From NCBI RefSeq assembly GCF_900231835.1, contig NZ_OCTN01000004.1, positions 124,001-188,000 of the forward strand: a DNA stretch of 64,000 nucleotides. The letters run 5' to 3'. This document shows, in pieces, positions 47,967 to 56,290 of this stretch; within the stretch, counting starts at the first letter, position 1; every line of letters begins with the position of its first letter. The notes under the pieces are model-generated. The model had not been told where the DNA came from and did not search any database. It saw only the letters and a list, made by a program, of their open reading frames with translations. The DNA comes from Pontivivens marinum (GTDB taxonomy: Bacteria > Pseudomonadota > Alphaproteobacteria > Rhodobacterales > Rhodobacteraceae). The position numbers were made by a program, and so were the translations under genes.

Positions 47967-49451
47967 TTAATATTCTTCGGGGCGTTCCTGCCAGCTTCGC
48001 GCAAGGTCGGAGAAGCGGGTATAGCGCCCCTCGAACGCCAGCGGGACGGAGCCAATAGGGCCGTGCCGCTGCTTGCCGATCACGACCTCAGCGATGCCGG
48101 AAACCTTCTCCATCTTTTCCTGCCAGCGGGCCGTTGCCTCCAGATCTGTCTCGGATGGCATCTCACGCTCGGTGTAATATTCCTCACGGTATACGAACAT
48201 AACGGCGTCAGCATCCTGCTCGATCGAGCCGGATTCCCGCAAATCGCTGAGCTGAGGGCGCTTATCCTCGCGGTTTTCCACCTGACGTGACAGCTGCGAT
48301 AGGGCGATAACCGGAATTTCCAGCTCCTTCGCGATGGCCTTTAGACCCTGCGTAATTTCCGAAACCTCGTTCACGCGGTTATCGGATTTGGAGTTCGTAC
48401 CCTTGAGCAACTGTAGGTAGTCGATCACCAGCAGGTCGAGGCCGTGCTGTCGCTTCAACCGCCGCGCACGCGCCGCCACGGTCGAGATCTTCAGTGCGGG
48501 CGTATCGTCAATATAAAGCGGAATTCGCTCCAGTGTTTTCGACGCCTCAATAAAGCGGCGGAATTCGTCGGCGTCCAAGCTACCGTCACGGATTTTGTGG
48601 CTGTCCACCTCCGCCTGTTCGGCCAGAATACGCGAGGCCAGCTGATCCGCGCTCATCTCCAGTGAAAAGAACCCGACCACGCCGCCATCCACCGTGCCCT
48701 CGGTCCCGTCAGTGCGCAGACCCTTTTTATAGGCATGCGCCACGTTGAATGCGAGGTTCGTGGCCAGCGCCGTCTTACCCATCGAGGGACGACCGGCGAG
48801 GATCAAAAGGTCGGATTTGTGCAACCCGCCCAGCTTACTGTCCAGATCGCGCAGACCGGTGGACACGCCTGCCAGCTTGCCCTCACGCTGATAGGCGGAG
48901 TTGGCGACATTCACCGCCGTGGTCAGTGAGCGCAGGAAAGACTGGAACCCGCCCTCAACCCGACCCTGTTCGGCCAGTTGGTACAGCTTGGCCTCGGCCT
49001 CAACAATCTGGGCCTTGGGTTCATTATCCACGGTGATTGATTTCGCGGTGCCTGCGATTTCCTCACCAATCTCGATCAAAGCGCGGCGGATCGCCAGATC
49101 ATAGATCATCTGAGCATAGTCACGCGCAGCAAAGATCGAGATAGCAGACCCTGCCAACCGCGCCAGATAGGCCGGTCCGCCCAGCTCCGCCAAGCCCGGA
49201 TCCTCGGCCAAAAATGCCTTGAGCGTTACGGGCGAGGCGAGGGCGTTTTTCTGGATACGCTGCGCCGCCACCTCATAAATCCGCCGGTGGACGGGGTCGA
49301 AGAAGTGCACAGGCTCAATAATCGCCGCGACCTTGTCGTAGATCTCGTTATTGACGAGCAACGCACCCAACAGCGCCTGCTCCGCCTCGATATTATGCGG
49401 CAAAGGGGTCTGATCCGCCTTATCCACCGCCTGATAACCGCCATCCGCCAT
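47967..49451 (-). CDS. dnaB: Replicative DNA helicase DnaB
   Basis: The ring helicase that unwinds DNA ahead of the replisome. The 494-residue protein has the N-terminal collar domain (PHNIEAEQALLGALLVNNE), Walker A LAGRPSMGKTALATN, and the later motifs IDYLQLLKGTNSKS and ALSQLSRQVENREDKRP. Length and order are normal and no intein is present. It is the first gene of a long minus-strand run; upstream lies the AT-rich GHKL gene in divergent orientation. Confidence 0.97.
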   Translation of the reverse strand: MADGGYQAVDKADQTPLPHNIEAEQALLGALLVNNEIYDKVAAIIEPVHFFDPVHRRIYEVAAQRIQKNALASPVTLKAFLAEDPGLAELGGPAYLARLAGSAISIFAARDYAQMIYDLAIRRALIEIGEEIAGTAKSITVDNEPKAQIVEAEAKLYQLAEQGRVEGGFQSFLRSLTTAVNVANSAYQREGKLAGVSTGLRDLDSKLGGLHKSDLLILAGRPSMGKTALATNLAFNVAHAYKKGLRTDGTEGTVDGGVVGFFSLEMSADQLASRILAEQAEVDSHKIRDGSLDADEFRRFIEASKTLERIPLYIDDTPALKISTVAARARRLKRQHGLDLLVIDYLQLLKGTNSKSDNRVNEVSEITQGLKAIAKELEIPVIALSQLSRQVENREDKRPQLSDLRESGSIEQDADAVMFVYREEYYTEREMPSETDLEATARWQEKMEKVSGIAEVVIGKQRHGPIGSVPLAFEGRYTRFSDLARSWQERPEEY

Positions 49452-49647
49452 ACTGCACCCACCTTACCAATTAGCCGACTATCGACCCCGACACACTAAC
49501 ACGCCCACGACAGGAAGGCAGAGATTGAGTTTAGGGGAGTCGCGTTGGGGACATTGTAGCGGATGCAATGTGGGAGCGGTAGCGGTCTTGCTTTTAGATC
49601 TGTAAATGTATTGGGTGTTAGAATATTAATCGTATTAGAGGTTTCCA

Positions 49648-50638
49648 GTGGAAGTAAACGTTCCTACTAAGATGAACGCAAAGTCGATATCAAGGCTATC
49701 GATGAATTTAAGCGCAAATAAGAGTGTCGATAATTTTAGCATAAATCTAGGTGTTAAGCAGCGTCGCTGGACGCCTCTTGCGATGATTTTCACTTCACTC
49801 ATTGCTTTGGAATTTGGGGCAGCGCACTCCACGCCCTGACTGGCAAATGAAGAATACCGAATGTCATGGATACCTAGGAAGTATGGGCTTTTTTAATTCA
49901 CTGGGTATGGATATTGGGCATGCTCACAGTCGAGCGGTTGAATCTGGAAACTTCATTCCCATAACTAAAATTAACAGGGTCGATTTCGAAGAGGAGGCAA
50001 GTGCATGGGGGCGTGCAGTTCCTGAACATGTAGAGGGCCGCGCCGACGCAATTGCACAGACTCTACTTCAAGAATTCGGCAGTAGTAACTTTATTACAGT
50101 TCAGTATGTAATTCGAGAAATTATCAGGAACGTTTTCGAACACAGTCAGTCGAGTGAGATGTGGTACTGCGCTCAAAATTGGCCTACGAAAAATCAAGTT
50201 AATGCAGTGATCTCCGATTTTGGAGTGGGGATAGCCGGAACTTTAAGGTCACGATCAGAATATTCTGAGTTAAGTGATACTGAGGCATTGGATAATGCTC
50301 TACTTAGCGGAGTTACGTCTGCTCCGATGAGGGATAATGGTGCTGATCGATACTTCAATACTGGGTATGGACTATATGCCGCTAAGCGTATTTGCGAAAT
50401 GTCAGGCGTATTGTGCGTTTTTTCTGGCTCGGCGGCAGTGCGCATTGCTAGAGGTTCTTACAAGAAGTTTGAATGCAACATTCCAGGTACTATTGTATCC
50501 ATCACATTGGAACCGAGCAAAATATCGAACTTGAGTGCATTCCTTGCCAGTATTGCAAGTGAGGGGCAGAGGTCCGCATCAATGACTGCGGGCGCCTATA
50601 CTGGAGAAGCATCCAGCGCATCCCGAAACGTAAAATAG
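49648..50638 (+). pseudogene. GHKL-type ATP-binding protein gene with a frameshift, in an AT-rich patch
   Basis: Two overlapping open frames appear to be one gene. The first starts at the GTG at 49648 (GAGG six bases upstream), encodes 63 residues and stops at 49839. The second, open from 49787, carries the GHKL fold: N-box REIIRNVFEHSQS, G1 box ISDFGVGI and G2 box NTGYGLYAAKRI. Removing one G from the GGGG run at 49816-49819 joins them into a protein of about 329 residues whose N-terminal part would resemble the STAS-like lead region of such ATPases (WTPLAMIFTSLIALEFG, then YLGSMGFF). The patch is clearly AT-richer than its neighbours, suggesting transfer. A sequencing error is possible. Confidence 0.65.
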
Positions 50639-50643
50639 AAAAA

Positions 50644-50669
50644 CCCCGCCCAGTTTTCGCTGGACGGGG
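50644..50669 (-). terminator. Terminator of the rpsF-rpsR-rplI operon
   Basis: CCCCG-C-CCAG (50644-50653) pairs with CTGG-A-CGGGG (50660-50669) around a six-base loop. Reading leftward, a run of five T residues follows, as expected for an intrinsic terminator of the ribosomal operon. It lies just after the stop of the convergent GHKL gene and could stop that transcript too. Confidence 0.8.
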
Positions 50670-50695
50670 CTGTAACTCAACCGTTTAGGACGGGA

Positions 50696-51325
50696 TCAGA
50701 CTTGTGGCTGATCGTCGTCTTCTGCGGGTGCGTCCTCGATTGGGGCATCTTCGTCGTCGAAGTCGTTTGCAGCGCCGCCAACATCGTCGAACAGCTCGGC
50801 GATGTCGAATTCAGCTTCGGCGTCTTCCTCGGCGCGGATGTCCGCGATGGATTTACCGGAAGCCTGAATTTCAGCTTCTTCTGCGGAACGAGCAACGTTG
50901 ATCGTGATCGTTGCGGACACTTCGGGGTGCAGAACCACCTCCATGTCGTGCAGGCCCAGTTCCTTGATCGGCTGGTCGAGAACGATCTGACGACGCTCCA
51001 CGGTGAAGCCGTTCTCGGTTGCCGCATCGGCTGCATCGCGCGTGGTGACGGAGCCGTACAGCCCGCCCGCGTCCGAAGCCGAACGGATGGTGACGAAGAT
51101 CTGGCCGTCGAGTTTCGCTGCGAGCGCCTCGGCTTCCTTTTTCGTCTCCAGGTTGGTTGCTTCCAGCTGTGCTTTCTGTGCTTCGAAACGTGCCTTGTTT
51201 GCATCGTTTGCGCGCAGTGCTTTGCCCTGAGGCAGCAAGAAGTTGCGAGCGAATCCGGCTTTCACCGAAACCACTTCGCCCATTTGGCCCAGCTTGGCCA
51301 CGCGCTCAAGAAGAATAACGTCCAT
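50696..51325 (-). CDS. rplI: 50S ribosomal protein L9
   Basis: A 209-residue L9. The N-terminal domain is typical ([36 protein letters not shown]), a long connecting helix follows, then the C-terminal domain. Beyond the usual 150 residues there is an acidic tail of roughly 50 residues (for example [17 protein letters not shown]), common in alphaproteobacteria. It is last in the operon rpsF-rpsR-rplI, ten bases after rpsR. Confidence 0.97.
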   Translation of the reverse strand: MDVILLERVAKLGQMGEVVSVKAGFARNFLLPQGKALRANDANKARFEAQKAQLEATNLETKKEAEALAAKLDGQIFVTIRSASDAGGLYGSVTTRDAADAATENGFTVERRQIVLDQPIKELGLHDMEVVLHPEVSATITINVARSAEEAEIQASGKSIADIRAEEDAEAEFDIAELFDDVGGAANDFDDEDAPIEDAPAEDDDQPQV

Positions 51326-51335
51326 GTTCAGACCC

Positions 51336-51563
51336 TCACTTCACGGCGTAGGGCAGAAGGGCGAGGAAACGTGCGCGCTTGATGGCTTTCGCCAGTTCGC
51401 GCTGCTTCTTTGCCGAAACTGCGGTGATACGGGAAGGAACGATTTTGCCGCGCTCAGAGATATAACGCTGAAGCAGTTTCACGTCCTTATAGTCGATCGC
51501 AGGAGCGCCCTCACCCGAAAACGGGCAGGATTTCCGACGGCGGAAGAATGGTTTACGTGCCAT
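51336..51563 (-). CDS. rpsR: 30S ribosomal protein S18
   Basis: A 75-residue S18 with the full family pattern: [52 protein letters not shown] and the ending ALLPY. S18 binds next to S6 on the 30S platform, and the two genes are adjacent here. It lies between rpsF (17-base gap) and rplI. Confidence 0.97.
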   Translation of the reverse strand: MARKPFFRRRKSCPFSGEGAPAIDYKDVKLLQRYISERGKIVPSRITAVSAKKQRELAKAIKRARFLALLPYAVK

Positions 51564-51580
51564 GTGTCAAATACTCCAGA

Positions 51581-51979
51581 TCAATCGCGACGGGGGCGGT
51601 CGCCCCGGTCCGGACGGTCACCACGGTCACGACGGGGACCGCGCTCATCGCGCGAGTTCTTCGCCTGAACCACTGCGGAGGGGCCTTCCTCATGTGCGTC
51701 AACGCGCACGGTGAGGATACGCATAACGTCCTCGTGCAGACCCATCAGACGCTCCATTTCCTGCACAGCGGCAGAAGGCGCATCCGAACGCAGGTAGGCA
51801 TAGTGGCCCTTGCGGTTCTTGTTGATCTTGTAGGCCATCGTCTTGAGGCCCCAGTATTCACTCTCGGAAACGGAACCACCATTGTCGGTCAGAACCTGGG
51901 AGAAGTGCTCGATAAGGCCTTCGGCCTGCGCAGTGGACAGATCCTGCCGCGCGATGAAGGTATGCTCGTACAGAGCCAT
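51581..51979 (-). CDS. rpsF: 30S ribosomal protein S6
   Basis: A 132-residue S6 that forms a heterodimer with S18 on the small subunit. Recognisable parts are MALYEHTFIARQDLS, YWGLKTMAYKINKNRKGHY and MERLMGLHEDVMRILTVRV. The C-terminal tail is rich in arginine and aspartate repeats (RRDRGDRPDRGDRPRRD). It is the first gene of its operon; the 216-base region upstream, before the SMR gene, should hold the promoter, but I see no clear -35/-10 pair. Confidence 0.97.
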   Translation of the reverse strand: MALYEHTFIARQDLSTAQAEGLIEHFSQVLTDNGGSVSESEYWGLKTMAYKINKNRKGHYAYLRSDAPSAAVQEMERLMGLHEDVMRILTVRVDAHEEGPSAVVQAKNSRDERGPRRDRGDRPDRGDRPRRD

Positions 51980-52195
51980 GAATTCACCATTTGCTAGCGC
52001 GCTTCAAAATGTGCCGGAGATAGCCGGGCGGGCACATACGAGGGGCGTCGCGATTCATAAAAATGCACCGGATGGGGCGTTATACATAGGTGAGCCTGTG
52101 TGGCAAGGGGATTGCCCCTATTCTATGTTCAGGTCAGATTGCGCCACCGGTTCTGCCGGCGTGTATCTACTGATTTGCAGAGTGAGGGATTGTTT

Positions 52196-52525
52196 ATGCC
52201 GTGGTTTTTTCTGGCGCTAGCCATCGCGGGTGAGATTGTGGGAACAACCGCCCTCAAAATGTCTGACGGATTTACGAAGCCTCTGCCGGGGATTGTTGCC
52301 GTTCTTGGCTACGGCGTTGCGTTCTATTTTCTGGCGATTGTCCTGCGCACGATTCCCATCGGCGTGACCTATGCGATCTGGTCCGGCGCAGGTGTGGCCG
52401 CGATGGCGGTGCTGGGCCTTGTCCTGTTCGGGCAAAAGCTGGACTTGGCCGGCATGATCGGTATCGGGCTGATCGTGGCAGGTGTGGTTGTGCTGAACAC
52501 CCTATCGGGCAGCGGCGGGCATTAA
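52196..52525 (+). CDS. SMR-family multidrug efflux protein (EmrE-like)
   Basis: A 109-residue protein with four transmembrane helices, an antiparallel dimer in its family. The essential glutamate is in the first helix (FLALAIAGEIVGTTALK), followed by the family's TYAIWSGAGVAAMA in the third. It exchanges protons for cationic drugs or guanidinium-type compounds. The ATG at 52196 has GAGGGA upstream. Its stop overlaps that of the convergent DMT transporter by four bases. Confidence 0.9.
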   Translation: MPWFFLALAIAGEIVGTTALKMSDGFTKPLPGIVAVLGYGVAFYFLAIVLRTIPIGVTYAIWSGAGVAAMAVLGLVLFGQKLDLAGMIGIGLIVAGVVVLNTLSGSGGH

Positions 52526-53388
52526 CGCTGAGCCAGCTTTGCCTCGCGCCAGATCACAAACAAACCGGCCGCCACGATGATGCCCGCGCCGAAATAGGTG
52601 GCGGCCATGGGCAATTCATCGAAAAACAGCCAGCCGGTAAAGCTGGCCCATATCAGCGCCGTGTAATCGAATGGCGCAACAATGGCGGCGGGGGCCATGC
52701 GGAACGCTTGGGTAATTAACGTGATCCCGAATGTTCCGCAGATCGCCATCGCCGCGAATAGGGTTAGGTCGGCAAGTGTCATAACTGGCCAGTCCAGCAG
52801 CAACGTCCACGAACTCAGCACCAGCGGCAGCAGCGTCAGGTAAAACATCACCGTGCGCAGGCTGTCGCCCTCGTGAATCCAGCGGGCCGCAATCATCACC
52901 AGCGCGTAGCAAAGCGCCGTGCCCAGTGCCAGCAGAGCGGCGGGTTGCAGAGTGTCCGCACCGGGTTGCACGATCACCAGCGCACCGCCAAATCCGACGA
53001 CCAGCGCGCCCCACCGCAGGCGGCCGACTTTTTCGCCCAGCAATGGCACTGATAAAGCTGTCACAAATAGTGGGGCGGTCAGGGCCAGCGCGGTTGATCC
53101 GGCCAGTGGCAGAGTGCGCAGCGAAGTAAAAAACGTATAGGTCGCGCCCAAGGTCAGGATCGCACGCAGCAGGTGAATGCTAGGCCGCTTGGACCGCAAT
53201 GCGCCCCAACCCTCGGCCCGCACAACGATTGCCATCACGAGGGGCAGGGCGATGCAGGACCGTACAAACATGATTTGCAGGGCCTCATAGCGGTCTACCA
53301 GCTCATTCGCGGCAGTATCGCTCATCACGAGGCCCAGAATACCTAGACACATAACGCCGATTGCCCGCCCGTTCTGCCCCTGTGTCAT
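52522..53388 (-). CDS. DMT-superfamily transporter (EamA type)
   Basis: A 288-residue inner-membrane protein with ten hydrophobic helices arranged as two EamA repeats. Typical parts are AILTLGATYTFFTSLRTLPLA in the first repeat and TQAFRMAPAAIVAPFDYTAL in the second, with GWLFFDELP afterwards. Members export amino acids or other metabolites; the cargo cannot be told. It is convergent with the SMR gene and divergent from phnC, with the Pho box between. Confidence 0.85.
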   Translation of the reverse strand: MTQGQNGRAIGVMCLGILGLVMSDTAANELVDRYEALQIMFVRSCIALPLVMAIVVRAEGWGALRSKRPSIHLLRAILTLGATYTFFTSLRTLPLAGSTALALTAPLFVTALSVPLLGEKVGRLRWGALVVGFGGALVIVQPGADTLQPAALLALGTALCYALVMIAARWIHEGDSLRTVMFYLTLLPLVLSSWTLLLDWPVMTLADLTLFAAMAICGTFGITLITQAFRMAPAAIVAPFDYTALIWASFTGWLFFDELPMAATYFGAGIIVAAGLFVIWREAKLAQR

Positions 53389-53495
53389 TGCGCTATCCCT
53401 GTTTCATCATCACCTACAGTCCCGTGTCATGTTCATGACTGTCGCGCAATCCGCGCGATTGTACCCGCATTCGTACCCCTTTTGGGGTCGTACGC

Positions 53496-53524
53496 TGTCA
53501 CATCATTTACATAAGTCTGACACA
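53496..53524 (+). promoter_or_regulatory. Pho box: three 11-bp-spaced repeats upstream of phnC
   Basis: CTGTCAC (53496), TTTACAT (53507) and CTGACAC (53518) are spaced exactly 11 bases apart. The outer two match the PhoB half-site CTGTCAT/C at six or seven of seven positions, the middle one at four. It lies about 75 bases upstream of phnC, the position expected for activation of phosphonate genes under phosphate starvation. Confidence 0.8.
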
Positions 53525-53598
53525 TAAGCTTCGCATCTTCGACATTTGACTGAAGCAATCGAGGGGCAATGTCCGCCGCAACCAAGGGACATTGTCGC

Positions 53599-54405
53599 AT
53601 GCTCGAAATAACGAATCTTACCAAATCCTTCGGGTCAAACTTCGCGGTGCGAGATGTGACCTTACATGTGGACCGTCCCATGATGATCGGCATTATCGGC
53701 CGATCCGGTGCGGGCAAATCCACGCTGTTGCGGATGCTGAACCGCCTGACAGACGCATCCTCGGGCGAGGTGCTGTTTGAGGGGCGCGATGTGACCGGCC
53801 TGACCGGTGCTGCGCGCCGCACATGGCAGTCGCAATGCGCGATGATCTTTCAGCAGTTCAATCTGGTGCCACGGATGGACGTGGTGTCGAACGTGCTGCA
53901 CGGCACGCTGAACCGCCGCTCGACGCTGGCCACTATGTTCAACCTGTTTCCTGAGGGCGACATCGTTCAGGCGATCAATATCCTCGACCGGTTGGGCATT
54001 GCGGAACATGCGCCGAAACGGGCCGAGGCCCTGTCCGGTGGTCAGCAACAGCGCGTCGCCATTGCGCGCGCCCTGATGCAGGACCCCAAGATTATTCTGG
54101 CGGACGAACCTATCGCCTCGCTCGACCCGATGAACGCACAGGTGGTTATGCAATCCCTGCGCGATATTCACGAGCAGGACGGCCGGACCGTTATTGCCAA
54201 CCTTCATACCCTCGACACCGCACGCCGCTATTGCGACCGCGTTGTCGGGATGCGCGACGGGCGGGTCGTTTTTGACGGCACGCCACAACAGCTCACCGCA
54301 GGTGCTGCGCGCGATATCTACGGCGCGGATGACACGTTCTCCGAAGCCGCAACCTCGACACAGATCGAGACACTCGACGCGGGTTCGCCGCGCATACCAG
54401 CTTAA
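53599..54405 (+). CDS. phnC: Phosphonate ABC transporter ATPase PhnC
   Basis: A 268-residue ATPase of the phosphonate importer. Walker A is [18 protein letters not shown], the signature is [15 protein letters not shown] and Walker B is [13 protein letters not shown]. The stretch [19 protein letters not shown] and the Leu-Phe-Pro insert ([12 protein letters not shown]) are typical of PhnC. The start at 53599 has AAGGGA upstream. It leads the operon phnCDE1E2, which is headed by a Pho box. Confidence 0.94.
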   Translation: MLEITNLTKSFGSNFAVRDVTLHVDRPMMIGIIGRSGAGKSTLLRMLNRLTDASSGEVLFEGRDVTGLTGAARRTWQSQCAMIFQQFNLVPRMDVVSNVLHGTLNRRSTLATMFNLFPEGDIVQAINILDRLGIAEHAPKRAEALSGGQQQRVAIARALMQDPKIILADEPIASLDPMNAQVVMQSLRDIHEQDGRTVIANLHTLDTARRYCDRVVGMRDGRVVFDGTPQQLTAGAARDIYGADDTFSEAATSTQIETLDAGSPRIPA

Positions 54406-54433
54406 AAAACTCCCCTCACAGAAAGTATTCACC

Positions 54434-55339
54434 ATGATCCGTTCCATCATGATCGCCGCTCTTGCGACGACCGCTCTGACTGCCCCGCTGCACGCACAGG
54501 AAATCACCGAATTCCGTATCGGTATCCTCGGCGGTGAGAACGCTCAGGATCGCATGAACTCCAACGAGTGTCTGCGCGCCTATACCGAGGAAGCACTGGG
54601 CGTTGAGACACGTCTGTTCGCTCCAGCCGACTATAACGGCGTGATTCAGGGCCTGCTGGGCGGTTCGCTCGACATGGCATGGCTGGGCGCATCTGCCTAT
54701 GCAGCCGTTTACATGCAGGACCCGGAAGTTGTTGAGCCTATTCTGGTCAAGATCAACGTGGACGGTTCCTTCGGCTACCACTCCATCGGTTTTGCCCGCG
54801 CAGATAGCGGCATCACATCGCTGGACGATATGGAAGGCAAAGTGTTCGGCTTTGGCGATCCTAACTCCACATCCGGCTACTTGATCCCGTCCATCGAGAT
54901 CCCGCAGGCAACTGGCCACACAATGGAAAGCGGCGACTATTTCGGCGAAGTTACCTTCGTTGGCGGTCACGAGCAGACCATCGTTGCTGTGAACAATGGC
55001 GACGTTGACGCAGGCGTGACCTGGGCTGACGGTCAGGGCAACTGGGAAGACGGCTATAACAGCGGCGCCCTGCGCAAGGCTGTTGATGCGGGCATCGTTG
55101 ATATGAACGATCTGGTTGAAATCTGGCGCTCCAACCCGATCCCCGAGGGTCCGATTGTCCTGCGCAGCGATCTGCCACAGGACGTTAAGGACGCGATGAC
55201 CGCGCTGATGGATGGCCTGCATGAAGCAGATGCCGATTGCGCCTATGGCGTTGCAGCGGGCGAGAGCCTCGGCTTCGATCCGATCACGCATGATGCATAT
55301 CTGTCCATCATCGCGGCACGCGAAAGCGTCTCGAACTAA
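54434..55339 (+). CDS. phnD: Phosphonate-binding protein PhnD
   Basis: A 301-residue periplasmic binding protein with a signal peptide (IAALATTALTAPLHAQ). The mature part shows family features: FRIGILGGENAQDRM, LGGSLDMAWLGASAYAAVY, the FGDPNSTSGYLIPS loop that contacts the phosphonate group, and NNGDVDAGVTWADG. The gene follows phnC by 28 bases. A strong terminator directly after it implies that much of the message ends here, so the binding protein outnumbers the permeases. Confidence 0.95.
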   Translation: MIRSIMIAALATTALTAPLHAQEITEFRIGILGGENAQDRMNSNECLRAYTEEALGVETRLFAPADYNGVIQGLLGGSLDMAWLGASAYAAVYMQDPEVVEPILVKINVDGSFGYHSIGFARADSGITSLDDMEGKVFGFGDPNSTSGYLIPSIEIPQATGHTMESGDYFGEVTFVGGHEQTIVAVNNGDVDAGVTWADGQGNWEDGYNSGALRKAVDAGIVDMNDLVEIWRSNPIPEGPIVLRSDLPQDVKDAMTALMDGLHEADADCAYGVAAGESLGFDPITHDAYLSIIAARESVSN

Positions 55340-55356
55340 TCCAGTGATGATCTAAC

Positions 55357-55391
55357 GAGCGCCCCGGCAATTTGTCGGGGCGCTCTTTTTT
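55357..55391 (+). terminator. Strong intrinsic terminator between phnD and phnE
   Basis: GAGCGCCCCG (55357-55366) pairs perfectly with CGGGGCGCTC (55376-55385), ten pairs with a nine-base loop, followed by six T residues. It lies inside the operon, 17 bases after the phnD stop, so it probably works as a partial terminator. Confidence 0.88.
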
Positions 55392-55405
55392 AAGGCGGGA
55401 CCACA

Positions 55406-56290
55406 ATGGCAGACCTCACCGGCACACAGGGCGCGACGGATGAAATCCGTGCGCAGTACCTTGCCCACGCTCGCAGCAAACGGGTTATGAACCTGATCCT
55501 GATTTTGCTGTTCGTCGCCATGTTGGGCGCCGGTTTTGTAACTGCGGATGACCGCAACGCTGGCGGGTTCTTCGAGGGCCTTCCCAACATCCTTGATTTC
55601 CCCGCCGATGTGCTGTCCGAGGCATATGAACGCGGGCATCTGCTGCCGGGATATCTGGTCAAATATTTCCCATCGCTGATCGAGACTGTGAATATCGCGG
55701 CTGTGGCCACGCTGATCGGTGGCTTGATCGGCCTGATGGTCTCGCTGCTGGTGACACGGGGCCTTGCCCCTGTGCCGTTCCTGATCGGGCCACTACGCCG
55801 CGTTCTGGATATCCTGCGCGCCATTCCCGAAATCGTTGTTGCGCTGGTGCTGATCTATCTGCTGGGTGGCGGCCCGATTCCCGCAATGATCGCGATTGCG
55901 CTGCATACAGTCGGCGCGCTGGGCAAATTGTTTTCCGAGGTGAACGAGAACGCCTCCCTCAAACCGCTCGAAGGTCTGGAATCCGTTGGCGCCACATGGC
56001 CACAGCGGATGTGGCTGGGCGTTATTCCGCAGGTCGCGCCGAATTACCTCAGCTACGCATTGCTGCGGTTCGAGATCAACATCCGCGCCTCCGCCATCCT
56101 CGGCTTCGTCGGGGCCGGTGGCATTGGCTATGACCTGCGCAACACGATGACATGGGGGCAGGGCAAGTTCGACGAAGCAGCCGCGATTTTCCTGCTGTTG
56201 TTCCTGACCATCGTTGCTGTCGATCAACTGTCCAGCGTCGTGCGTAACCGCCTGACCCATGGCGCAAAACTTCAGGAAGTGCACCCATGA
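55406..56290 (+). CDS. phnE: Phosphonate ABC transporter permease PhnE (first)
   Basis: A 294-residue permease with an N-terminal soluble part and five to six helices. The coupling-loop region is EVNENASLKPLEGLESVGA, followed by VIPQVAPNYLSYALLRFEIN and ASAILGFVGAGGIG, typical of PhnE. It follows the internal terminator by 14 bases and its stop overlaps the second permease gene by four bases. The two permeases probably form a heterodimer, as in other two-permease phosphonate importers. Confidence 0.94.
   Translation: MADLTGTQGATDEIRAQYLAHARSKRVMNLILILLFVAMLGAGFVTADDRNAGGFFEGLPNILDFPADVLSEAYERGHLLPGYLVKYFPSLIETVNIAAVATLIGGLIGLMVSLLVTRGLAPVPFLIGPLRRVLDILRAIPEIVVALVLIYLLGGGPIPAMIAIALHTVGALGKLFSEVNENASLKPLEGLESVGATWPQRMWLGVIPQVAPNYLSYALLRFEINIRASAILGFVGAGGIGYDLRNTMTWGQGKFDEAAAIFLLLFLTIVAVDQLSSVVRNRLTHGAKLQEVHP

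Noticed and set aside
49648-49839. Separate 63-residue protein gene
   Set aside because: Its end overlaps the GHKL frame and one-base removal joins both into a family-like protein, so it is better read as the 5' part of a frameshifted gene.
54416-55291. Open frame of 291 codons on the minus strand
   Set aside because: It is antisense to phnD and shows no family features.
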